Positions 1-5,118 of a stretch of DNA of 5,514 nt are shown here, piece by piece. Location of the stretch: positions 1-5,514 of the forward strand of contig CANQKG010000105.1 of NCBI GenBank assembly GCA_947624425.1, read 5' to 3'. The position numbers were made by a program, and so were the translations under genes. Every line of letters begins with the position of its first letter. The stretch's first letter is position 1. The notes beneath the pieces were generated by a model. That model worked only from the letters and a program-made list of their open reading frames with translations. It ran no database searches and was not told the DNA's origin. The DNA comes from an uncultured Clostridia bacterium (GTDB lineage: Bacteria > Bacillota > Clostridia > Oscillospirales > Ruminococcaceae).

Positions 1-34
1 CATAAGCAAAATTGGGAACCGCAAGAGGAGGGGG

Positions 35-52
35 ACCATGCGTCAGCATGGT
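35..52. repeat. Short perfect hairpin beside the 138-nt element
   Basis: ACCATGC (35-41) and GCATGGT (46-52) pair perfectly around a 4-nt loop. The right arm shares bases 50-52 with the 11-bp helix of the neighbouring inverted repeat, so the two cannot both form fully. It has no T-run on either strand and is not an intrinsic terminator. Confidence 0.6.
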
Positions 53-187
53 GGTGGGATTCAAATGCAAAACCGCATTTATTTTGCTTTCAGCAAACTA
101 AAATCTCACACCCGCTAAAGAGGTTGTCAATACGGCTTTATCGCCGCGCGCATTTGGGATCGGGCAGGAAAGCCCGATCCCACCACC
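50..187. repeat. Inverted-repeat element of 138 nt with a hairpin inserted in one arm
   Basis: Read outwards from the centre, the left arm (minus strand, 68 to 50) is GCATTTG, one A, then ATCCCACCACC. The right arm (plus strand, 150 to 187) is the same GCATTTG, then a 20-nt segment (157-176) whose ends CGGGC/GCCCG form a hairpin, then the same ATCCCACCACC. Eighteen of the 19 left-arm bases therefore pair exactly with two blocks of the right arm. This is far more than chance would suggest for so short a region. It fits a folded RNA with a side hairpin or a small MITE-like repeat. No target-site duplication and no second copy are visible. Confidence 0.6.
102..130 (-). promoter_or_regulatory. 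Possible promoter firing toward the left edge
   Basis: On the minus strand a perfect TTGACA (130-125) is followed after 17 nt by the weak -10-like GAGATT (107-102, 3 of 6), with TG one base before it as in extended -10 elements. Transcription would begin near 95 and leave the window. It lies just beyond the terminator of the trpS unit, a natural place for the next same-direction unit. No start codon with a Shine-Dalgarno site follows within the window, so the target is unseen. Confidence 0.3.
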
Positions 188-205
188 CAGCCACAAGTGC
201 GTACC

Positions 206-234
206 AAAAAAGACAGGCAATGCCTGTCTTTTTT
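206..234 (-). terminator. Strong intrinsic terminator, symmetric so active in both directions
   Basis: A perfect inverted repeat: GACAGGC (212-218) and GCCTGTC (222-228) around a 3-nt loop, extended by an A-run (206-211) and a T-run (229-235). On the minus strand the transcript of trpS and the XRE gene ends in this hairpin followed by six Us. On the plus strand it is followed by seven Us and would end any transcript coming from the left edge. Confidence 0.92.
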
Positions 235-264
235 TACTTTGATATTTCGTGCTTTTGGGCTTTC

Positions 265-600
265 TTACTTTTCCGCTTTATTTTTCGCGTCCTGCTTCTT
301 GCGGCGATAGCGGCCGGTGCCGGGCTCCACCTTCAAAAACCGGCGGATCTCGTCCATCTCCTTGGTGTAGCCGTTCGTTTCACGCAGATTGATGAAGAAA
401 AACAGCGAGATCGCCAAAAACAGATCCCACGGCGGGAGATACACGCCCCGCTCGATCGAGGAGATCGTCTGCCGGGACAGGCAAAGCCGATTCGCAAGCT
501 CTGTCTGGTTGATGCCGAGCTGGCTCCTCATCCGCGGGATCTTTGCCACTACGGATTCGACCAGTTCTCGTTTTTCGTCGGTTAACTTTGTTGCTGCCAT
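265..600 (-). CDS. Small XRE-family helix-turn-helix protein
   Basis: Probable DNA-binding transcription regulator of 111 residues; its target is unknown. After an N-terminal helix rich in Lys and Glu (DEKRELVESVVAKI, 8-21), the Cro/C1-type HTH covers about residues 24-72: NQTELANRLC is helix 2 (31-40) and SRQTISSIERG (42-52) is the recognition helix, very close to the XRE consensus SRQTISxIERG. The next helix is unusually hydrophobic (WDLFLAISLFFFINL, 58-72). It occupies the place of the domain's last helix, so a membrane segment is less likely but possible. The tail after about 97 is strongly basic (RYRRKKQDAKNKAEK). No sensor or metabolite-binding domain is present. It lies 18 nt after trpS, so it is probably co-transcribed, and a bidirectional terminator lies 30 nt beyond its stop. 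It could bind the dyad in the trpS promoter and so regulate its own operon, but that is inference without direct support. Confidence 0.88.
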   Translation of the reverse strand: MAATKLTDEKRELVESVVAKIPRMRSQLGINQTELANRLCLSRQTISSIERGVYLPPWDLFLAISLFFFINLRETNGYTKEMDEIRRFLKVEPGTGRYRRKKQDAKNKAEK

Positions 601-609
601 TGTCAACTA

Positions 610-617
610 CCCCTTCC
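610..617 (-). promoter_or_regulatory. Ribosome binding site of the XRE gene, deciding its start
   Basis: GGAAGGGG on the minus strand lies 9 nt before the ATG at 600, just after the trpS stop. A TTG at 606, two codons upstream of that ATG, is only 3 nt from it, which is too close for initiation, so the protein should begin MAATK. Confidence 0.7.
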
Positions 618-618
618 G

Positions 619-1629
619 CTATTTCATCAGAAGACCAAGCTTCTTTTTGACCTTACTAAGCGTCCGCCGCGCCACTGCCGACGCTGCCGCCGCGCCTTCC
701 TTACAGACTTCCTCCAGATAAGCGCGGTCGTTTAGGTACGCCGTGTACCGCTCCCGCACCGGGCGGAGATACTCCGCCACCGCCTCGCCGACCGCCTGCT
801 TGAAGTCCCCGTAGCCGTGACCCTCAAACTCTGCCTCGATCTCCTCCGTCGTACGGCCGGTCACGGCGGCGTAGATGGTCATCAGGTTATTGACGCCGTC
901 CTTCCCCTCGCCGTAGGCCACCCGTGCCTCACTGTCGGTCACCGCCCGCTTCACCTTTTTGAGGATTACCTCGGGCGGATCGAGAATATAGATCGCGCCG
1001 TTCGGGTTCGGGTCCGATTTGGACATCTTTTTGGTCGGATCGGCAAGCGAACGGATCCGCGCGCCCTGCTTTGGCAGATACGCCTCGGGCAGGGTGAACA
1101 GGTTCCCGTAAAGGCCGTTCATACGCACCGCGATATCCCGCGTCAATTCCAGATGCTGCCGCTGGTCGTCCCCGACCGGCACATAATCCGCCTGATAGAG
1201 CAGGATGTCCGCCGCCATCAGCGCGGGATAGGTAAACAGTCCGGCGTTGATGTTATCGGCATGCGCCGCACTCTTGTCCTTGAACTGGGTCATGCGGGAC
1301 AACTCCCCAAACTGGGTATGGCAGGACAAAAGCCAGCTCATCTCGGCATGCTCCGGCACATGGCTCTGCACAAACAGCAGACTTTTTTTCGGGTCGATCC
1401 CGCAGGCCATCAGCTGTGCCAGCGCCGACAGCGTACCGGCGCGGAGCTTTCCCGGCTCCTGCCGCACCGTCAGAGCATGGAGATCGGCGATAAAGTAGGC
1501 GCACCGGTAATCCCGCTGCATCCGCTCCCAGTTCTGGATCGCGCCGATATAGTTGCCGAGGGTAAACACGCCGGTCGGCTGGATTCCGCTGAGTATGATC
1601 TTCTTGTGCGGTGATGCTTCCTCCGCCAT
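619..1629 (-). CDS. trpS: Tryptophan--tRNA ligase
   Basis: Class I aminoacyl-tRNA synthetase that charges tRNA-Trp with tryptophan in the cytoplasm. At 336 residues from ATG 1629 it has the usual bacterial TrpRS length. The N-terminal SGIQPTGVFTLGNYIGAI (14-31) carries the HIGH-equivalent TLGN at 23-26. YFIADLHALT (45-54) and QSHVPEHAEMSWLL (88-101) follow. The tryptophan-pocket region is MAADILLYQADYVPVGDDQ (138-156), followed by HLELTRDIA (159-167). KMSKS is at 201-205, followed by the C-terminal helical anticodon-binding domain. The first 26 codons of the longest possible frame are not part of the protein: they overlap the promoter and leader. The gene has its own predicted promoter just after ktrA and is followed 18 nt later by an XRE-type regulator gene, so these two probably share a transcript. 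No trp-specific leader, T-box or attenuator is visible. All catalytic signatures are intact. Confidence 0.97.
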   Translation of the reverse strand: MAEEASPHKKIILSGIQPTGVFTLGNYIGAIQNWERMQRDYRCAYFIADLHALTVRQEPGKLRAGTLSALAQLMACGIDPKKSLLFVQSHVPEHAEMSWLLSCHTQFGELSRMTQFKDKSAAHADNINAGLFTYPALMAADILLYQADYVPVGDDQRQHLELTRDIAVRMNGLYGNLFTLPEAYLPKQGARIRSLADPTKKMSKSDPNPNGAIYILDPPEVILKKVKRAVTDSEARVAYGEGKDGVNNLMTIYAAVTGRTTEEIEAEFEGHGYGDFKQAVGEAVAEYLRPVRERYTAYLNDRAYLEEVCKEGAAAASAVARRTLSKVKKKLGLLMK

Positions 1630-1640
1630 GGCCGCGATCC

Positions 1641-1645
1641 CCTCC
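1641..1645 (-). promoter_or_regulatory. Ribosome binding site of trpS, deciding its start
   Basis: GGGAGGGG on the minus strand (core GGAGG at 1645-1641) lies 9-11 nt before the ATG at 1629, slightly long but strong. The frame can be extended upstream to a TTG at 1707, but that TTG is the first three bases of the -35 element and cannot be transcribed from this promoter. Confidence 0.8.
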
Positions 1646-1678
1646 CTTTTTTCATACCGCAAACGCGTACTAGAAAAT

Positions 1679-1707
1679 ACGGTATCACAAAATGACGATT
1701 TTGTCAA
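1679..1707 (-). promoter_or_regulatory. Sigma-A-like promoter of trpS, with a dyad in its spacer
   Basis: On the minus strand a perfect -35 TTGACA (1707-1702) is followed by a 17-nt spacer and the -10-like TACCGT (1684-1679, 3 of 6 consensus bases). A TG one base before the -10 element makes it an extended -10. Transcription should start near 1672, giving a leader of about 43 nt that is too short for a T-box. A perfect 7-bp inverted repeat with a 4-nt loop (ACAAAAT-GACG-ATTTTGT on the plus strand, 1687-1704) fills the spacer and enters the -35 element, which is the position expected of an operator. The promoter call is from consensus matching only. Confidence 0.7.
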
Positions 1708-1711
1708 CCTT

Positions 1712-2353
1712 TTACTGGATCAAACGCCGAATATCTTCCTCATGTCCCATTACGATCATCTGATCGTCCGGCTTGAACCGATATTCCGCATCGGGCATGA
1801 CCACCGCTTCGCCCTGCCGCACCGCCAGAATGGTGATCCGCCATTTTGCCCGTACCTTCAGCTCGGCAATCGAATGGCCGACCCACTTTCTGGGCGGCAC
1901 CAGCTCATAGATCGAAAAGTCGCCCGAGACCGAGATGTAGTCCAGCACGCTGTCATGGCTCAGCTTGATGGCAAGCCGGTTGGCGATATCCCGATCGGGA
2001 TGGATCACCCGCTGCGCGCCGATCCGGTAGAGGAATTTTTCCTGTATGTCGGTGGCGGCAAGCGCCGTCACATGGCGGGCGCCCAGCTCAATCAGCAGGT
2101 CGGTGATCTCCAGCGAGCTTTGGAAGTCGTCGGTCACGCTGACCACGCAGCGGTCGAACTCCTCCACGCCGAAGGTGGAAAGCACCTCCCGCTTGGTACA
2201 GTCGGCAATCTTGGCGGAGGTCGCCACATCCAGCAGATCGGTCATCTTCGTTTCATCCTTGTCGACGATCATGATCTGATTGCCGCTTTTGGCCAAGCTC
2301 CGCACCAGATAATGCCCGAATTTTCCCATTCCGATCACAAGTACCGATTTCAT
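1712..2353 (-). CDS. ktrA: Ktr/Trk potassium uptake system, regulatory RCK subunit
   Basis: Cytosolic gating subunit that forms a ring under KtrB and opens or closes the K+ pore in response to bound nucleotide; in studied KtrA proteins ATP activates and ADP inhibits, and many also bind c-di-AMP at the C-terminal domain. At 213 residues it has the family's usual length. The RCK_N Rossmann fold covers about residues 1-115: dinucleotide loop GMGKFG at 8-13, acidic end of strand 2 at VDKDE (30-34), and SVTDD (72-76). The linker IHPDRDIANRLA (117-128) precedes the RCK_C (TrkA_C) domain at about 139-213, which starts LDYISVSGDFSIYELVPP. It directly follows ktrB with a coupled ribosome binding site. 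The order ktrB-ktrA is the reverse of the Bacillus ktrAB operon. The trpS promoter begins only 4 nt after the stop codon, and no terminator separates them, so read-through into trpS is possible. TrkA-family is an equivalent name. Confidence 0.95.
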   Translation of the reverse strand: MKSVLVIGMGKFGHYLVRSLAKSGNQIMIVDKDETKMTDLLDVATSAKIADCTKREVLSTFGVEEFDRCVVSVTDDFQSSLEITDLLIELGARHVTALAATDIQEKFLYRIGAQRVIHPDRDIANRLAIKLSHDSVLDYISVSGDFSIYELVPPRKWVGHSIAELKVRAKWRITILAVRQGEAVVMPDAEYRFKPDDQMIVMGHEEDIRRLIQ

Positions 2354-2360
2354 CTTCGTT

Positions 2361-2366
2361 CCTCCT
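2361..2366 (-). promoter_or_regulatory. Ribosome binding site of ktrA, overlapping the ktrB stop
   Basis: AGGAGG on the minus strand lies 7 nt before the ktrA ATG at 2353 and shares bases with the TAG of ktrB. This suggests coupled translation of the two transporter subunits. Confidence 0.85.
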
Positions 2367-3720
2367 AGCCGATGGTGATTGCTTCAGCGGGTTCGGTGAC
2401 GGGATGCGCGCCGCTCCAGTCGGTCAGCGCGGTGGCAAACGAAAGGCTGCCCACCCGTCCGCAGTACATCAAAAAGGCGATCAGCACCCGCGACAGCGCG
2501 GAAAGCTCCCTTGTGACGCCGGTGGACATCCCCACCGTGCCGATTGCCGAGAAAGACTCAAACGCCAGATCGGTGAGCGGGAGCGCTTCGATCAGGCAAA
2601 GGGCAAAGATCACCCCGAACACCAGCGTTAAATTGATGGTGCAGACCGCCGCCGCCTTCCGCAGGCTGTCCTCCTCGAACCGGCGCCCGAACGCGCCGCT
2701 TGTCCGCCGATTTTTCATATAGGCGACGGCCGAAAGCAAAATCACCAGAATGGTGGTGGTTTTCACGCCGCCCGCCGTGGAACCGGGCGAGCCGCCCACG
2801 AACATCAGCATAATGGTCAATAGCTTGCTGCCCGGCGCCAGCCCCGCCGTATCCACCGAGTTAAAACCGGCGGTACGAGGCGTGACCGAGCCAAAGAGCG
2901 ACGTGAGGATACGGGTACTGATCCCCATATCGGCGCCGGTCGCATTACGCTCCAGCAGGAAAAAGAGGACGGTCGGCACTACGACCAGAACCGCAGTGGC
3001 CGTCAGCACCAGCTTGGTGTGGAACCGGTACCGCTCCACATGGCAGCGGTGGGTCAGCAGGTCGTCCCAGACCACAAAGCCCAATCCGCCCAGCAGGATA
3101 AGCGCCATCAGCGTGCCGCTCACCAGCCAGTCGGAGGCATAGGCGGTAAAGGAGCTGTAAGCCCCCGTGGCCGGCCCCATCAGATCAAATCCGGCGTTGC
3201 ACAGCGCGGATACCGCGTGGAACACCGCCATAAAAATACCCCGCGCCCAGCCGTACTGCGGGACGAACCGGATCGCCAGCAGCGCCGCGCCCGCGCCCTC
3301 CAGCGTCAGGGTGAGCTTGACGATCCGGGAGACCAGCCGGGACACGCCGCCCGCCTGGATATTGTTGATGCTTTCGTTGAGCATCTCCCGCTGCCGCAGG
3401 CCGATCTTCTGCCGCAGCAGCATGAAAAACAAGGTGGCAAAGGTCATGAACCCCAGTCCGCCCAGCTGAATGAGCAGCAGGATCACGCACTGCCCGAACA
3501 CCGACCAGTACAGCCCGGTATCATGGACGACCAGCCCGGTCACGCAGGAGGCGGAGGTCGCCGTGAACGCCGCGTCCAAAAAGGGCGCGCACTCCCCCGA
3601 ACGGGTGGAGATCGGGAGCATCAGCAAAAGCGTACCCACCGCGATGATCGCCAAAAAGCCCAGTGCGATCACCCGTACCCGGGAAAGCAAACGCCTTTTT
3701 CGGAATTTCGCGCTCTGCAC
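2365..3720 (-). CDS. ktrB: Ktr/Trk-type potassium uptake system, membrane (pore) subunit
   Basis: Forms the K+-translocating pore in the cytoplasmic membrane, working with the cytosolic RCK subunit encoded next (ktrA). At 451 residues it is typical for KtrB and shorter than most TrkH. It shows the family's fourfold M1-P-M2 repeat, with a pore-loop glycine in each: TATSASCVTG (53-62), HAVSALCNAG (168-177), SVTPRTAG (278-285) and FSAIGTVG (390-397). The glycine-rich FVGGSPGSTAGGVKTTT (308-324) matches the flexible intramembrane gate loop known in the third repeat of KtrB/TrkH. The C-terminal MYCGRVGSLSFA matches the conserved Gly-Arg-Val-Gly membrane helix. A short basic N-terminus (KFRKRR) precedes the first helix at about residue 14. 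In KtrB proteins transport is driven by Na+ or membrane potential, which cannot be told from sequence here. The start is GTG; the gene is 18 nt after glyQS and 11 nt before ktrA. Alternative name: TrkH-family protein. Confidence 0.95.
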   Translation of the reverse strand: MQSAKFRKRRLLSRVRVIALGFLAIIAVGTLLLMLPISTRSGECAPFLDAAFTATSASCVTGLVVHDTGLYWSVFGQCVILLLIQLGGLGFMTFATLFFMLLRQKIGLRQREMLNESINNIQAGGVSRLVSRIVKLTLTLEGAGAALLAIRFVPQYGWARGIFMAVFHAVSALCNAGFDLMGPATGAYSSFTAYASDWLVSGTLMALILLGGLGFVVWDDLLTHRCHVERYRFHTKLVLTATAVLVVVPTVLFFLLERNATGADMGISTRILTSLFGSVTPRTAGFNSVDTAGLAPGSKLLTIMLMFVGGSPGSTAGGVKTTTILVILLSAVAYMKNRRTSGAFGRRFEEDSLRKAAAVCTINLTLVFGVIFALCLIEALPLTDLAFESFSAIGTVGMSTGVTRELSALSRVLIAFLMYCGRVGSLSFATALTDWSGAHPVTEPAEAITIG

Positions 3721-3727
3721 GGTGGTT

Positions 3728-3733
3728 TCACCT
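3728..3733 (-). promoter_or_regulatory. Ribosome binding site of ktrB, supporting a GTG start
   Basis: AGGTGA on the minus strand lies 7 nt before the GTG at 3720, in the short gap after the glyQS stop. No other start codon with a Shine-Dalgarno site occurs before the first membrane segment, so the GTG is the best start. Confidence 0.7.
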
Positions 3734-3738
3734 CACAC

Positions 3739-5118
3739 TCAAAATGCCGTTTTTTCGGTCAGATAGCCGACCAGCTCCCCGATCGGGAGCCGCACCTGTT
3801 CCATGCTGTCCCGCTCCCGCACCGTCACGCAGCCGTCGGCCGCCGAGTCAAAATCATAGGTGATGCAGTACGGCGTACCGATCTCATCCTGACGGCGGTA
3901 CCGTTTGCCGATCGAACCCGCCTCGTCATAATCCACGTCAAAGTGCGCCGCCAGCGTATCATACAGCTCGCCCGCGGCTTCGCTAAGCTTTTTGGACAGC
4001 GGCAGCACCGCCGCCTGAAAGGGCGCCAGCGCCGGATGAAGCCGCAGCACCACGCGACCCTCTTTTCCGTCGGCCGCCGGCTCCTCGTCATACGCCTCGC
4101 ACAAAAATGCCAGCGCCACCCGATCCGCGCCGAGCGAAGGCTCGATCACGTAGGGGATGTACCGCTCGTTTGCCTCCTGATCGAAGTAGTCCAGCGGCTT
4201 TTTGCTCTGCTCCTGGTGCCGCGTGAGGTCGAAATCGGTACGGGAGGCGATCCCCCACAGCTCTCCCCAGCCGAACGGGAAGAGATACTCGATATCGGTG
4301 GTCGCGTTGGAATAGTGGGACAATTCCTCCGGATCGTGATCCCGCAGCTTCAGGTTCTCTTCCTTCAGCCCCAGCGAGAGCAGAAAGTCCTTGCAGTACG
4401 CCTTCCAGTAGTTAAACCACTCCAGCTCGGTCCCCGGCTTGCAGAAAAACTCCAGCTCCATCTGCTCAAACTCGCGGGTGCGGAAGGTGAAGTTGCCCGG
4501 CGTGATCTCGTTTCGGAAGGATTTGCCGATCTGGCAGACGCCGAACGGCAGCTTCTTTCTGGTGGTGCGCTGGATATTCGCGAAGTTGACAAAAATTCCC
4601 TGCGCCGTCTCGGGACGGAGATAGATCTCATTCTTCGCGTCCTCGGTCACGCCTTGAAAGGTCTTGAACATCAGATTGAACTTCCGAATCCCGGTGAAGT
4701 TCTTTCCGCCGCAATTCGGGCAGGCGATCCCCTCGGCCGCGATGTATTCCTCCATCTGCTCGTTGCTCCAGCCGGCGGGAGACGCCCCCGCCTGCTCCTC
4801 GATCAGCTGGTCGGCACGGTGACGGGTCTTGCAGTCCTTGCAGTCCATCAGCGGGTCGGAAAAGCCGCCCACATGACCCGATGCGACCCAGACCTGCGGG
4901 TTCATCAGAATCGCCGCGTCCAGCCCGACGTTATACCGGCTTTCCTGCACGAACTTTTTCCACCATGCCCTTTTCACCTTGTTCTTAAACGCCACGCCGA
5001 GCGGGCCGTAATCCCATGTATTGGAGATGCCGCCGTAGATCTCGCTGCCGGGATAGACAAAGCCCCGTCCCTTACAGAGCGCTGCGATGGTATCCATGGA
5101 TTTTTCGCTGTTCTTCAT
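3739..5118 (-). CDS. glyQS: Glycine--tRNA ligase, dimeric (alpha2) class II type
   Basis: Charges tRNA-Gly with glycine using ATP in the cytoplasm. At 459 residues it matches the usual length of the single-chain, homodimeric GlyRS rather than the two-subunit glyQ/glyS form. Visible marks: N-terminal FVYPGSEIYGG and TWDYGPLG (~20-41); two CxxC pairs (Cys93/96 and Cys133/136) that probably bind zinc; YLRPETAQG (~166-174); class II motif 2 from FRNE (201-204) to the Glu-rich strand near 225; GELWGIASRTDFDLTRH (~285-301); and motif 3 EPSLGADR (326-333). The anticodon-binding domain follows from about 355, with HPALAPFQ near its start and GKRYRRQDEIGTPY at 404-417. The start was chosen at ATG 5118 because of its GGAGG site and the family's usual N-terminus. 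It overlaps the upstream gene by 4 nt and ktrB follows after 18 nt. No T-box leader is visible directly upstream; any such control would lie before the operon's first gene. All key motifs are intact. Confidence 0.97.
   Translation of the reverse strand: MKNSEKSMDTIAALCKGRGFVYPGSEIYGGISNTWDYGPLGVAFKNKVKRAWWKKFVQESRYNVGLDAAILMNPQVWVASGHVGGFSDPLMDCKDCKTRHRADQLIEEQAGASPAGWSNEQMEEYIAAEGIACPNCGGKNFTGIRKFNLMFKTFQGVTEDAKNEIYLRPETAQGIFVNFANIQRTTRKKLPFGVCQIGKSFRNEITPGNFTFRTREFEQMELEFFCKPGTELEWFNYWKAYCKDFLLSLGLKEENLKLRDHDPEELSHYSNATTDIEYLFPFGWGELWGIASRTDFDLTRHQEQSKKPLDYFDQEANERYIPYVIEPSLGADRVALAFLCEAYDEEPAADGKEGRVVLRLHPALAPFQAAVLPLSKKLSEAAGELYDTLAAHFDVDYDEAGSIGKRYRRQDEIGTPYCITYDFDSAADGCVTVRERDSMEQVRLPIGELVGYLTEKTAF

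Larger units (their letters stand above)
1..205. other. Gene-poor left-edge region, rich in inverted repeats
   Basis: No recognisable protein or known RNA family is seen here. The stretch from about 60 to 130 is clearly more AT-rich than the genes. Self-complementary segments are 35-41/46-52 (7 bp, 4-nt loop), 50-60/177-187 (11 bp), 62-68/150-156 (7 bp), 83-88/92-97 (6 bp, 3-nt loop), 133-136/143-146 (4 bp) and 156-165/172-181 (10 bp, 6-nt loop). Two plus-strand frames are open from the left edge. One stops at 118. The other passes through the terminator hairpin and into the antisense of the XRE gene, so it is not a credible gene. A possible structured RNA, repeat element or leader of an off-window gene; undecided. 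Confidence 0.5.

Noticed and set aside
58..72. The hydrophobic helix of the XRE protein as a transmembrane anchor (positions here are residues)
   Set aside because: It lies where the last helix of the HTH domain is expected and is only about 15 residues long, short for a membrane span, so a packed or dimer-forming helix is the simpler reading.
156..181. The 10-bp hairpin as an intrinsic terminator
   Set aside because: It is strong and GC-rich, but neither strand has a T-run after it. The real terminator is at 206-234.
1..205. A tRNA, tmRNA or 6S RNA in the left-edge region
   Set aside because: The ATCCCACCACC segments look faintly like a tRNA-type 3' end, but no cloverleaf, anticodon arm or GTTCRA-type T loop in the right place could be built, and no conserved tmRNA or 6S core is recognisable.
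1..585. A plus-strand frame open from the left edge through the terminator into the XRE gene
   Set aside because: It would translate through a strong terminator hairpin and then lies antisense to a well-supported HTH gene. The part after the terminator has no coding character.
817..1614. A 265-codon open frame on the plus strand opposite trpS
   Set aside because: Antisense shadow of trpS, whose motifs are intact across the whole length.
1630..1711. A T-box or trp attenuator before trpS
   Set aside because: The leader from the predicted start is only about 43 nt, with no AGGGTGG-type T-box sequence and no terminator/antiterminator pair. The inverted repeat there sits in the promoter spacer, upstream of the transcript.
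1553..2368. A 271-codon open frame on the plus strand opposite ktrA and the trpS start
   Set aside because: It is antisense to ktrA and crosses the trpS promoter and start. No recognisable domain and no convincing ribosome binding site.
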